Source: Anisus vortex (Eukaryota > Mollusca > Gastropoda > Planorbidae). Taken from it: a stretch of 64,000 nucleotides of DNA. The notes under the pieces are model-generated. The model did no database searches. It was not told where the DNA came from and was given only the letters and a program-made list of their open reading frames with translations. Location of the stretch: NCBI GenBank assembly GCA_949126835.1, contig OX421499.1, positions 22,754,990-22,818,989 on the forward strand, read 5' to 3'. The position numbers and the translations under genes are program-made. Each line of letters starts with the position of its first letter. Positions within the stretch are counted from its first letter, which is position 1. This document shows, one piece after another, positions 22,601 through 33,746 of this stretch.

Positions 22601-22963
22601 TTTCCCGTAGCATATGCCTCGCGTAAGCTCAACGCCACCCAGATGAATTACAGTACTTCTGAGCTAGAATGTTGGGCTCTTGTGTTTGGAATTGAGAAGT
22701 TCCACGTATACCTATACGGTCGCCATTTTATCCTCCACACAGACCACCAACCCCTCACGTTTCTCGCATGCGCAAAAAACCTAAACAGAAGGTTAATGAG
22801 GTACTCCCTCACCCTGTCACAGTACAGCTTCCAGACCATCTACCAGTCCGGGAAGGAACACCATCTCGCAGATTTCCTGTCCCGGTACTCTGACTCAGAT
22901 CCCGCCCCTGACTCAGGCCCCACCGACACCACTCAAACCCCGGCCTCAGACTTAGTAAATTAG
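19463..22963 (+). CDS. Retrotransposon Pol: PR-IN-RT-RNase H
   Basis: An open frame of 1166 codons after a stop at 19,460-19,462. It has no suitable ATG at its start and lies +1 to gag. After a Pro/Thr/Gln-rich lead comes the protease with active-site Leu-Leu-Asp-Ser-Gly (about 19,835-19,849). Numbering from the GTG at 19,883: integrase HHCC zinc finger H159, H166, C196, C199; catalytic D229, D288, E324 (D-x35-E); GPY at 465-467; a linker of about 65 residues; RT about 590-770 with FDLSKGFFQ (D672) and the catalytic Val-Asp-Asp (D736, D737); RNase H about 875-1000 with D885, E927, D954, D997. The protein cuts Gag-Pol, copies element RNA and inserts the cDNA. Integrase before RT is the opposite of normal Ty3/gypsy order. 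All these catalytic residues are present and I see no internal stop. Confidence 0.92.
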   Translation, partial: SVKPASRRPDRVHPNPDPPPPPPPQDSRRAGQPYQPTRAQTGTGQTQSTRQGNSTGQQPNAHTGPNHSQHPPPRGVYTITLCPADTPRTQDPETDTPPPPLTPSDKPETKTERNIEINSKRARALLDSGCQIDGFAKTSFVSPSDYTGESIQYRVVTGEVESLPTAKVHIKSQPYTGTATLAVRAKLPYDVILGERYVNLADVPLPPLASVATRAHPDPVPHPLEESPTAHEFLRAQQEDSTLAPLFAKVGQNPDPPKPHSFIQKGKRLFRRSSLPDGSVRDQLIIPGPYRRQVMEAAHDSTLGGHQGQGSTINKITHYFHWPGMHNEIKRFVASCHQCQLMSKAHHTKPVPLGKHPVTDTPFQRFSVDLVGPLSITRKKNRFILCVICQATNWPEAVALPKEDAKHVAEALFTIFTRVGFPEVLLSDNGPQFTGTPMREALHIMNTTHIRSSPYHPQCNGLVERFNQTLIGLLKKTVDGPLDEWDTLLPTALFAYRSTPHSTLGYTPYEMLFGSQPRGPLELLKRAWTNPSPHPEELSVHAYINNLKARLNTVHTIASKHLAKEREKQEKLYNRRAKERSLAPGDKALLLLPSSYNKLQLAWRGPYPVTKKLSGTNYLIKVGNKDKLFHINLLKQYLERPLDDTPLVATAIAEETEADDSLTAFPLHKGETMDDVGICPLLTPEQIKTVKNLLSSHSDVLTDTPGRTNLETFTMKVTDPRPITVKPYAMPHAKLDVIEKEINYLLAHNIIASSTSPYNAPIVLVKKSDGSHRMCVDFRRLNAVTEFQVEPMPDPDLLFSKLSNAQYFSKFDLSKGFFQIEVEEKCRPYLAFTTDQGHFEFQTVPFGLNNSPSVFTRMMRKLIQPIDRPGITHFVDDILIATPTWAEHVETITALLARLRETGLTARPSKCMVGFNKLKFLGHMIEKNKIMPDETKVEQIKLAPQPTTKSGIRSLLGLTGYYQKFIPQYNSIAAPLTDLTRKNLPEKVTWSTECQLAFDQLKAALTSKPILRLPDPTRPYVLKCDASGRAVGAALLQPDPEHDNMLFPVAYASRKLNATQMNYSTSELECWALVFGIEKFHVYLYGRHFILHTDHQPLTFLACAKNLNRRLMRYSLTLSQYSFQTIYQSGKEHHLADFLSRYSDSDPAPDSGPTDTTQTPASDLVN

Positions 22964-23000
22964 GTATGAATCCACTCTCACGTGTATTCCAAATTGGCCC

Positions 23001-23007
23001 GGAGGGA
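23001..23007 (+). promoter_or_regulatory. Candidate polypurine tract
   Basis: GGAGGGA immediately precedes the 3' LTR, the place where plus-strand DNA synthesis is primed. It is short, and the preceding ggccc interrupts the purine run. Confidence 0.55.
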
Positions 23008-24398
23008 TGTCACAATTCTGAATTTAATCGTGACTATTAGCACTTAGATAGATAGCAGTGTATAACTAGAACCTTAGATTAGCTAAAGTTTAGCTAGAAT
23101 AGAGAGAAGGTTAGTCTGACGTCACTATCTTCTCCCTCCCTTACGCAATTACATCTCCCCATCACTCTTTCTCACCTGTTTCTCTACCCTTCACTATACT
23201 CTTGTACTACGCCCAAATTCAGAGTCTACTGACTAATACGATCAACTTGGTACTACATCTTGGTTGAATGGGTACGAATGTGTTAGTTAGAATGTATATA
23301 TTTTATCCTATGCTATATTAATGTATTCATATCATGTCTTAATGTATTTATATCTTGTACTATTTTAACGCATGTGTAGACAGTCATTACTCGATCCCTC
23401 ACTCACCCCCTCCTCTTCGCGCCCCCTACCCCCCTCTTTATATCCCCTCAGCTTAGCGGCACGTTATGCAATTGCTTTGAGACGGTCGTTCCCTGAGCGA
23501 GTCATTACTCGATCCCTCACTCACCCCCTCCTCTTCGCGTCCCCGCCACCCCCACCCCCTTTTATATCCCCTCAGCTTAGCGGCACGTTATGCAATTGCT
23601 TTGAGACGGTCGTTCCCTGAGCGTTGACCAGAGAACCCAGTTCGCACACATATAACTAATTCTCGTCCGAAACCCCGCCAGCCACTTGAGTTAACTACTT
23701 AAAATTCTACCAAAGGGAGATAAATTCCCCCACTCAGCATGACGTCTGTATCAATTGTCTTTCATCTAGACCTCTCCCCCCCCCCTTTCCGCCCTCGTAA
23801 CCCCGACCCCCAATCCATTTTTGGCTCCAATAAGCTTTTCTTATGCAAATGTATATTCAATCTAGCCAATGAGAATAGGATGTAATTAAATGTAAGCCAA
23901 CCAAATTAACCTTGGGTCAGGTGACTAATGTTCACGAAAAAGCCCGCCCAACTAAACTAAAGCAGATCTCCCCCAGCTCCCGAGCTAGACACATCGTTTT
24001 TGGTCTAGCTCCCGAATTGTTACTTGGACTTGCAGATACTTAGCCAGTAATCGTAATTTCCTCCTTATAGTTACGTAGCCTAAACTTGGATTCCGCAACA
24101 ACACAGTATATTGAGTGATAGACGTTCCTGTGCATATATCTCAAGCATTATATCTCCCCTGCATGTTAGTATGTGTATTTCATCATTGGATATTGAAGTT
24201 GAATCATAAATAAACACCTGAAACGTAACCAGAGACTTGCTTGCCTAACTTAGAACTGTCTGTTTGTGTGTGTTTAATAACATCTAAACGAGCCAGTAGA
24301 GAACAAATAAATATTCCAGGTCAACTACAGCATCGGCACCTCATACCTCTAAGACAACCAGCCATTATTACCCCCCTCTCAATTGCCACATCGTGACA
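23008..24398 (+). repeat. 3' LTR (1391 bp)
   Basis: Same ends as the 5' LTR. The TATA-containing module is again double (23,383-23,500 and 23,501-23,623). The poly(A) signal AATAAA is at 24,209-24,214. The 9-bp length difference from the 5' LTR lies mainly in C runs. Confidence 0.95.
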
Positions 24399-24403
24399 TG
24401 TAG
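24399..24403. other. Target-site duplication, right
   Basis: TGTAG, identical to 16,011-16,015. Confidence 0.95.
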
Positions 24404-27135
24404 CATAGTCTATATAGATGCGTGACTTTTGATTATACCCCTGATGTCATTTACATATGAATATGATATGAACCCAAAGAGTGTGCGGTTCTATATTGAA
24501 CAGACGTAGAAAGAATAGTTTATAAGACAATAATAAGAAGAAATCTAGACGTTGTAATTTGTCAAACAATAAAAGGGCGAACTTTGATAGATCGGTTGTT
24601 TTATTGTTTTCTCGGTAATTATACGTACCATCGCCTTTATCTCATTTTGATTTGGTTACCGTATCGATTACTATGTACTAAGTTTTGAGTTGCGTGATAG
24701 TAATAATGCTGGAGGGTAAATGATTGCTTTTAAACTGCGAAGAACGGCACAATTCAGTGTTAATATAACACTTTATAGAGTCGAGATTACCTTTCCAATA
24801 ATATTGAACTTGATCAATAAACTCTGTACGGTATAGCCCTGTCAAGCAATAAAAAAACAACTGCCCCTAGTAAATTAAAGCGAGTCTGTGCATGCATGTT
24901 GAAGCCTTTTGTGTGGCCCCATTTAACGATTGCTATGTCACGGTTGACTGATTTACTCAATTTATTCGACGACATCGGAACTGGGCTATCGTTCTTTTCA
25001 TTGAAATTGGTGGTCGCATGACAAAACCTGTTCAAGATTTATTGAAGTCAAAATCTATATCGATCACTTTATTCTAAATATAGAGAGTTTTTTTCTTTTT
25101 GTTTTTTTGCTGTTGAATGGAAAATAATTTATGAAATTTACTTGTGAATGTAAGTAGGTCAATGACCTATATTGAAATCAAGATGCCAGTGTGTGGTCTC
25201 GGAGAGTCGATGCGAAACGCGCAATCACTGCATTATTTAATAGACATCTCCTGAGAAAGTCGTCTCACTTGTTTTGCTTTCTTTGTAAGCTTATTTGTTT
25301 GTTGGAATTTGTGCTTCGGTTAAGTTTTTTTTTTTCTTATACTTTAACCCTAGTTGTCATTTATATTTTAGGATCTTGCATTATTTGAGTCATTTCTTGT
25401 TATCTTTCACCCCTTCCGTTGCTGCTAATATCCAACCCTATTCATTCTTTTTATTAAAACGTCTACTAGGCCAATTTCTACGTAATTTAAACTGTCACTT
25501 TACACTAAGATACCAGCTTTCTCTGACGTATATGGTCATAATCTAAAAGTAACATCACTGTTACTTAACCCCAGCCCCTGCCTGTATTCATCACATTATA
25601 TTAGATATAGAAAGATTTTTCTGGAAATAGTGAAGTGGAATATTGTAAAGCTTGAATGAGTTGTTTTCTTTCTTTCTTTTTTTTTTAAACAAATCTGGCT
25701 GCTGTTTGAATATTCATACCATTTTAAATGTAACTTTTGCCATGGTAGTTATACACGTACTTGTATACGTTTTATGAACAAAAACTTGAATCCTAATACA
25801 ATGCGGCCATGTAGGCTACATGTCTTTTGTTGTTTTTTAAAACGCTTTTTGTCCAATTCATTTCATATAGAAGTTAGTCGTCTTTTGTCTTGAATTAAAT
25901 TCGAAAGCTAAATTATTAGAAGGAATATTCCAAATATTTGTTTCTAAACTAAAGAATATAGTTGTCTGATTGACAACATACAAGCTGCCAGAGTTGGAGA
26001 GTTAAAAGCGCGAGTTTCTTCATCCCCGCCCACCCTCATTTCAATGGTCCAGCTTGCTGCCATTTACATAATATATTGGCTGACATAAAATTGTCACCAA
26101 ATAGCTTTGTTTCCCTTTGCCTGGACGTATAATAAAGTATACAATGTGAACAACAGCTGGTGTGTGCGACTCTTTGAAGAGCAACTTTTCCTACTTATAA
26201 TTCGAATTCATGAATTTTTTTTATAGGAGGTTGGGGGGTGTATTAATGTTTCACATCAAGTAATGAATAGTTAAGTTATTTTTCCCTTTATTGAATGAAA
26301 TAAAATCTATGACAAAAATATTTTTTTTTTAAATGTCTGCGGAGACTGAACCATCGGTCTAGGGAATGAGTCATTCATATTTTCTGTACAATAATGTAGT
26401 CTTTAATTTAATCCATAAACTTAACAAATGAACGAAAATAGAACCCACAAAAAATCATTGTGCACGCCTAGGCCCTTGTGTTGCAATTTTATTGTATTCT
26501 ATAAAAGCTATTTGATGCCCATTTAATGTTTAAAACATGTAAATGAAAAGATTATTGAATCATATCAAGCAGTAAGTATTTACGCCATAATAGACGTAAT
26601 ACTTAACCTTATTTGATTTTGTAAACTTATCCCTTTTACTATAATAATAGATTTATATTTTGCGTTGTATTTAGTTATCTCAACTGTTACATATTTTTTT
26701 ATGATCTTTAAATAAAATGCCCTAACATTTTGTTAAAATAATAATACAAATAGGCTACTCTTCAGAAGAGCTTTCCAATCTATTAAGAAAAAAGGACACA
26801 TTTTTAATGTTTCTAAAAATTGAAACGCTAAGCCAATCTTAGACCATAGCCATTGTGAGCCTCTCTTGCAGATTGTAATTGCAAAACACTTCGAAGACCT
26901 AAAAAATGAAATAGTGCCCTAAACTTCTAATTTGTCATGAAAGATTTAAATCTAAGCCTCAATTAAGTTCGGACTCTGATTTACTCTGTGCACTGATAAT
27001 CGAATCAGCACTTTTGATTGGAATTACTTCGATGTTGTTATATAACTCAGAACCATAGATTACACAAGGAAATAAAGTGTCATAATTAAAAAGTAAAATA
27101 TCCCCCTTAAGACCAATTAAATATATAAGGCATGT
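24404..27135. other. No gene recognised
   Basis: AT-rich sequence. Frames at 24,678-25,546 on both strands are short and domain-free. I looked here for the missing FA2H cytochrome b5 exon (His-Pro-Gly-Gly) and did not find it. Confidence 0.4.
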
Positions 27136-27137
27136 GA

Positions 27138-27262
27138 AGCAGCGTTCGCAAGTGACGATTTACGAGGAGATTGTGTTGAGCTGGGTAGACCACGGGACAC
27201 CTTCCAGACCAGAAACAATATTAACCTTTCACGGGATTCGAACCCGGTTAGTAAACTTCAAA
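27138..27262 (-). repeat. SINE family B copy
   Basis: Read on the minus strand it holds an intact box B-like GGGTTCGAATCCCGTG, then tctggaaggtgtcccgtgg, and ends with cgaacgctgcttcac. It is a partial copy with a well-kept tRNA-like T-arm. Confidence 0.6.
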
Positions 27263-28992
27263 CTGTAAGTCTCTAGAACCATACAATGATTTATTCAAGA
27301 ACGGTTTGAAACTGTCCAGAAACTATAATATAATTTATGAAAGAAAAAAATATTCTTCCCATTGCATCGAGCAATGATCTATAATGTTCTTCATCGGCTG
27401 TCGAAGCAGAATTTATTCCTTTGCTTAGGCCACTATCATTGTACAAACCTTTTATTTAATGTCCTTTTGTTTTGTTCAAATTTTACCAGTTAACTTTTCT
27501 AAGTACCATAGTATAAAAAAAAATTATGTAACTATGTATAAGATAAGAAGATAAGATAATTATTTTTTACATGTGATAAATAATACAATTCATTCTTAGA
27601 TATGGTTAGACTCTTAAGAGCAAATTGCTATTGTATAATTTCTAAATATATTTTTTACAAAACATGCATTGTGTAAATGGACTAACTAGACATTTAAAAC
27701 AATTTATCTATTGCCATAATATATTTTTGATAAGTTATATTTTTATTAAATATACAAAATATTTTTTTAAATATTTGTGTGTGCAGATTGATTAAATTTA
27801 GTACATTGTATGACTAACGGGATATTAATCTATACAAAGATAATACACAAATCACAAATCATTAAATCGAATTATTATTTTTTTGCCCCCAATGATTCGG
27901 TTTACCGATAAACGTAATTATTTTTGAATTAACTAAACAGAGTAAGGGGACGTAACCAGTGTTGTTCTCTTTATGAGACCTTTCATTGATTCTATTACTT
28001 ATTCAATACCAAGGCAGTGTTGGTTAATATTAAATTACAATTATGGTAGCGGTTGCAGACTAGAGTAGAGCAGGCGGGTGCAGCACTGTTAAATCTATCG
28101 ATCGGTGGGCCTCGTTATTTTTGCTTTTCGTGTACGCTGTAGTATTTAAGATTGGCACTATTAAGTTATTGTAATATATGAGCTCTACTGCTATATGTAG
28201 GCTATGTGTGTGTGTGTCCTGTCATGCGTAATGGCATGCCTGATTCATTTGAATTTGGTGAATATACTGTGTGTGGCCATCATTATGCCCATCTGCCATT
28301 CAACTTCAACTAGAACAAGATCTGGGTTGTCTTTGGAATTTCGATGATATGCACATGGGAGACCAAAAGCTTTGTTTTAAACCAAGACCACTCTTCGACG
28401 ATTGATCCCCATTTACTTACCCTCGGAAATAAAAGCTCACACACGCAAACAAATCGCACAGTTTAAAATGTAAAATTATTAATATCGTTTTTTTTCAAAT
28501 GTCGGCATGTAAGGAATACTGAGACATTAGAGATTCACTATCATTGGCTGAATCTGTGGTTCCTGGACGTTATTACAATTAATTAATAGCCGGTTTTTTT
28601 TTTATAGTTTAATAAACATTAGGCTATATCAGCGTTTCCTAATTATATTTGTTTTCAAGACTTCTTTTATACTTCTTTTTTTTTTGTGACACGCCAACTT
28701 TTTTCCGACTATGCTCAGCTTATAAGTAGCATATAACACTAATGAATTTGCACATAATTCTCAAATATTATTAATAGGCCTATATTATAAGCTATTACAA
28801 ATATTTTTTTACAAACAATTATATAATCGGGTTCAAATATCACTAAATATCTGCTTGGGACGAAATATACTTTTACAGGTCTATCGCTAGTAGACCACGA
28901 CAATCTCTCTTAGAATTGAACCGTCTACCTTTTTTTTTGGCAACCCGGTAATTGTCTTTTCGTTGTCCGGTACCAGTTCGCGACCCGACAAG
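27263..28992. other. No gene recognised
   Basis: Very AT-rich sequence with long A/T runs. No frame or repeat boundary that I can support. Confidence 0.45.
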
Positions 28993-29095
28993 AGTGAAAC
29001 TGCGTGCTACTTTATAGTAAAGTGTGCCAAACTAGGATTTCCAAATCATTCAGCGTGCCAACAGCCTTAAAGTCAACCTGCTCTGTTATACTTTT
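28993..29095. mobile_element. hAT-like MITE family C, partial
   Basis: The block agtgtgccaaactaggattt and the later gccaacagccttaaagtcaa match the interior of the copy at 33,549-33,738. Terminal repeats were not resolved. Confidence 0.45.
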
Positions 29096-31085
29096 TTTTT
29101 TTAATACTATTTTAATAGGACAGTTAATTTAACTCCGTGGGAAGAACAAGGCAAAATAGTGAAAATCGTTCAAGCGTTTTATATTTAATACAAAAATGAA
29201 CGTGTTTGTGATTATCATCTTTTTTATTTGCATTTATAACAAATACAATATTTTATTACTAGACATTCCCATTTATTGTCTTAAAATCATCTTTTGTTTG
29301 TCAAGATGAGGATCTAACACCTAAACATTTTATTTATATTTTGATCTCAGTTTAACTGAGAAGTCCTTTCATTTGTTTCCATATATTTATATTTAAAACT
29401 AGCCTTCTGTTCATTGTGGTTTTTTAAATTGTATCAGTAGCTATAGGCGTATGTACTTTTTCCCCCGGGCAATGCTGTGCAATTTAGCTTGTATACAATA
29501 ATTTGAAGGAGAAAGTATTCTACAGTTTGCATATTGAATTGAGATATTGACCTCTGTTAGGTATGGTTCAATCATTTTGTATTATTGCGTGCTTTTATAA
29601 ATTGCGTAGTGATTATTGTTAAGCGGAATATATACTCAGTAATCATACGAACTAGGTAGTAAATGTTATGTTTGAAAATATACATTAAAATTCTTTAATC
29701 ATATAGATCTAATATTTATATTATTTTCAAATACGTTTTACCGTTTGATAAATTTAAAGTTATAAATTGTAAACGATGTGTTCTTTTGAGCTGGCTTTTC
29801 CATTGGATAACAGACAGTGTATGGTTATTCTGTTCTTAATTCATTCCATGGCCAGTCTGAAGTTCACCAGGCTCAAGCATCCCAGACAATATCATGAAGC
29901 ATTTTCTTCTCTTGCTAGATGCAATTGCAATGTTGTAGATGTTTTGAACATGCAGAAAGAACCGGCGGAGTAACTTATTATTCTTTAAAACACCAACAAC
30001 AACAAGGCTTAGCTTGCGGACCCAGCGGTGGACAAAGGACAAGGGGTTCTTTTCTTTAACTAGAGTATGAAAGCCATTGAAATGTCCAAGTGTGTTTTTT
30101 TTATGCGAGATCAAAACTTTGACCCCGAATCATTTGCGGCGAAAATTGTGCTTCAAAAGAGGTTTAATACGGATGTTTTACAAGGTTTAAGGAGAGTATA
30201 CTTAGCATGATTTATAGTCCAAGAAGTACTTGTGACTTAAATTGTTCATTCGACATCAAGCCATCCAATTTAACAGACAGTTTTCCTCATTCAGAACCGA
30301 AAAATGTTGTTTTCTTTTAATCAATAAAAATAAACCTCTTGGAGGTCTCCCTCGTACCATTAAAAATCGATCTGCTAGCCAAGTTTCGAACGCGTGCCTT
30401 AGGTTTCTTACCCCTCCCTGGTCTAGTACTTAATGTCTACATAATGACTCAAGGGAGAACACTGACAATATTTAAAAAGCTTTTTTTTTTAGTTTTGTTC
30501 ATGTGAAATAATTTTTTTTATAATCTATCAACTATATCGATTATCTTCTTTTCGTTTACGCTGTAATATTTAAGGTCTTGAGTTGCTATAATATCTGGCT
30601 AATGCTACTATGTGTGTATATTTGTGTGCTGACATATCCTGTCGGCGTAATGACATGTCCGGATCATTTGAATTTGAGAAATTCTCCCCAGGTTTATATT
30701 GCATAGCCACCCTTATGCCCATCTGCCAATATTCTTTCTCAACACCAATGTACCAAGATTACTTACTATTCGTGAAAGATAATTCATACGGGTTTTGTAT
30801 GTGAAACTGGGATTAAGTACCTCTATATCTATTTGTGTAGTCATGAGCTCATCAAAAGATAGGACTTTAATAACGTTGCATTATGTATGTCTCCTATGCA
30901 TAATATGCATATATATATTTTTTTTTTTTCAAAACTTCGAATTCGCACTTTAAAAATATTGTTTTAAATAAAATAAGTTAAGTATAAGCTTATGTACAAA
31001 GAGTATTTAATCAGCAGGCCTACTTATACTTGCCTGCAGACATATCTTTTTTAAAAGCGCCATAAATGCTCTTGTGGATTTAGAA
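29096..31085. other. Gene-poor, one decayed MITE piece
   Basis: Frames at 29,776-30,114 on both strands have no recognisable domain. The stretch 30,341-30,420 resembles the right half of the family C MITE at 33,549 (for example aacgcgtgccttaggtttct). Confidence 0.4.
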
Positions 31086-31330
31086 TAATCTTCTGTATAT
31101 AGAAGGAGCGTCTGCATATAGCAATGGGTCTGGCGTGCGTCCTTGAGTCTACCCAGCACTGATCAGTACCAGCCATATTAGTAGTTAGGGACAGTAAAGG
31201 TGGCTGGACATTATTATATTTGACCACGTTATCTCTTTGTATTCCATAAAACTTGTGAACGCTGCTTCATAGGCTCTATAGCTCAAAATTGGTCTGACGG
31301 AGATAGGGCCTACTTTATTTTTTATTCCGT
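31086..31330 (+). repeat. LINE-type tail plus SINE family B body
   Basis: Begins ataatcttctgtatatagaa, the shared LINE/SINE-A tail, and then passes into family B sequence: ctacccagcactgatcagta, ctgcttcataggctctatag, and a final ctactttattt. It is probably two nested old insertions. Confidence 0.5.
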
Positions 31331-31974
31331 GGCCATGGAAAGTGGCGAACGCCTGTTTGACTAGCCATGCGGACCAACATAGTGTGAAAGGGTTACTTGA
31401 CATCGTCCTTATGTTGATCTCTTCGGTGACTGAAAAATTGTGGAGTCGCTGGCCAATTCACAGTTCATTTTGTAAGAAAACAAATTTATGTAAGACTCAA
31501 GGAAATTATTTTCAGTTTTAGCCATTTTACTCTTAGATGATGATAATTCTGTATTTGGGATAACAAACAAAATTAGTTGATATTCAAAAACCCGTTCATT
31601 AAAAACAAATAATTTATCTGAAGAGTTTGCAATGCTAGACCCCGCCATGTCTAAATGAGTTGACTTTCAATGCTGAACTTGTCATAAAAATAGTTAAGTC
31701 GTGTCATGTTAATTTTCATTTGGATCTATGACGGTGTAAACCCTTGGAGGTTTTGAAAGAATATATCTAAAGATAGAGAATCAGATACCCCTTTAAAAGC
31801 ACATGTTACAAACACGAAATTGGGCTACTGTGTATGTACACAATTCTATATGGCGTATTTGTGTACAGCAGATGTGAAATGTTTGTATGTATGCGACCTT
31901 ATAATGACATTTAAATTAAAGTGTATTTAAGTGACTTCCCTTGGTGAACAAAAGAGAAAGTTGAAAAACAAACA

Positions 31975-32012
<38 letters not shown>

Positions 32013-32164
32013 GAGAACGGCCTCAATAATACATTAGACAAGTAATATTAGTATAATATGCTGGTTAAACAATCCCTTAGCATAGCTTGGCTTAAGTAAC
32101 TTGTGGACTCTGCTTAACTAGTCTGTGTACCGAACTGGTCAGAGTGGGAAGCCTACACATAATT
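31331..32164. other. Non-coding with a (CA)n run
   Basis: A dinucleotide CA microsatellite lies at about 31,976-32,008. No gene recognised. Confidence 0.6.
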
Positions 32165-32352
32165 TTTCAAATTATACTTATCTTATAAGTTTACAGACGT
32201 TCCTTCTAGATTCTAGATAGAAGATTATTACGTCCACTAGGCCCAAAACTACTGCAGGGCGACAGGGATCCGCCGGTGGCAGGGCTAGAACCCGCGACCT
32301 GTCGGTTTTTGGTTGACAGTCCGGTGATCTAACCACTGGACCAGCCGGCTTC
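32165..32352 (-). repeat. tRNA-derived SINE family A, minus copy
   Basis: On the minus strand it starts with a tRNA-like head, gccggctggtccagtggtta (box A) and gtcgcgggttctagccctgc (box B), followed by a short body. It ends in a tail that carries ataatcttctatctagaatc and then aaggaacgtctgtaaactta. The tail is shared with the LINE at 10,622-11,035. Confidence 0.75.
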
Positions 32353-33540
32353 ACGATATACTACTTTAAAAACAGCTATTTGAGCCATTCCTTCTCTCTG
32401 TTTTTACTGCTTAAAGTACAATCTTCAACATCGCAATTTTATAGATGGCTATTAGCCCGCGGCCAGCTCCACTACAAATATTTTCCAAAATCAAAACTCC
32501 AATCTTAATCCTTCGAATTGTTCAATGTCTTTCCTTTCTCATTTCTTCTTGTCATGTTTACATCCCGACATCAATTAGGCAGTCACTCTATCTTTTAAAT
32601 CTTCTCTACTCCTTTCCACATTTTTTTTTATGTTTTAATTAAATATTTATAAACTATCAAATTTCCAATACCTCAGTCGTCGTAAGTGTAGGCCTGCTAT
32701 AAAGAGGAGCCCCAAACCAGTTGTTTGTTTTTTTTATATTTCGTTATACCTTATTTTTTAATTAAAATTGGGCTTTATAGCAAAAATCACAAGATATTTA
32801 AATTTCATTAAAAACTGAAAATTATAAATACAAATTAAATATAAGCCTGGTTGTGTCATTGATATAAACCAAATAATAAAACCTCGCTTATATGCGGGAA
32901 CTATAGTAACTAAGCCATGATTTTCTTCCAAGGGGACTGAACTTTCGGGTGACAAATATTTACCTAATTTTTCGCAAATTTATTACAGATTATAAAAAAA
33001 CTGGTCGAAATTTGTGTGCTTTTATCTCCCACGCTTTTGGTGCAAATAACAAACCGAATGTTCCTTTTAATTATTTCATTTTGTAACATTTTAAAACAAT
33101 GTAATAATTTATTGCCCTATAAGGTATGTGTGTTACTTCCCTTTTATCTCTTAATTTATGAGTGCGCTGGGTAAAATTGTTACTGCTTTTGACCTTTTTT
33201 TTTTGGTCCAGTATTGATATTTAATTAATTTTTTTAAAGCGATATGAAAACAAGAACAGTGAAGAGTCACGTATCTAAAAATATCTACGCGTTTCGCGTC
33301 AAAACGAGCACGCATGCTCTGAGTGTCACAACATTCTTGGAAATCTCTTCAGATCAATGTAAGGTACCAGTAGCTACTACCCTACACTTATTGCTGCACA
33401 CAAAAATAGTGACCACCATAATGTACTTGTTTTATTGTAGTATAAATCTTAGCGTGCACAAACACTCTACTTAAAAGTGCACATTCCGTTCACCCCACTG
33501 ATCACATGTTAATTTCACTCCGCCAAACCTTACTTCCGTC
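32353..33540. other. No gene recognised
   Basis: AT-rich sequence with short frames only. Confidence 0.45.
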
Positions 33541-33548
33541 CTCCAATC

Positions 33549-33738
33549 CTGGAGTCAGCAACTTTTTTAGTATAGTGTGCCAAAGTAGAATTTCTCATTC
33601 ATACTACGAGCCAACAGCATAAAGGTTATCCTGCTCTCTTCTTGTAGAATGTAAGGGGGTGGGGGTGTCTTCCGTGTGCCATTGACAATCACTACGTATA
33701 CCAAGACTTGTACGCGTGTCTTAGGTAGCCGACCCTTG
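33549..33738. mobile_element. hAT-like MITE, family C
   Basis: A 190-bp element. The left end CTGGAGTCAGCAAC pairs with the right end gtagccgacccttg. The flanks ctccaatc (33,541-33,548) and ctccagcc (33,739-33,746) match at 6 of 8 bases, a decayed 8-bp target duplication. The interior GTGTGCCAAAG matches the 7,152 copy. Confidence 0.6.
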
Positions 33739-33746
33739 CTCCAGCC

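Larger units (their letters stand above)
16016..24398 (+). mobile_element. Complete Ty3/gypsy LTR retrotransposon, integrase-first pol
   Basis: An 8383-bp element with LTRs at 16,016-17,415 and 23,008-24,398, a perfect TGTAG target duplication, a primer-binding region, gag and pol. Pol order is protease, integrase, reverse transcriptase, RNase H. The RT and GPY/F-bearing integrase are Ty3/gypsy-like, but integrase before RT is the Ty1/copia order. Among Ty3/gypsy-like elements this order is known for the Gmr1-like group. No envelope-like frame follows pol. Catalytic residues of integrase, RT and RNase H are all present, and the LTRs differ by only a handful of substitutions outside C runs, so the insertion is young. 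A +1 frame difference separates gag from pol; whether that is programmed, a slippage product or an assembly artefact is open. Confidence 0.93.

Noticed and set aside
22964..23007. Envelope-like third gene in the retrotransposon
   Set aside because: Only 44 bases separate the pol stop from the 3' LTR, so there is no room for one.
29776..30114. Overlapping open frames on both strands
   Set aside because: No motif I can tie to a family, and no splice or codon evidence.
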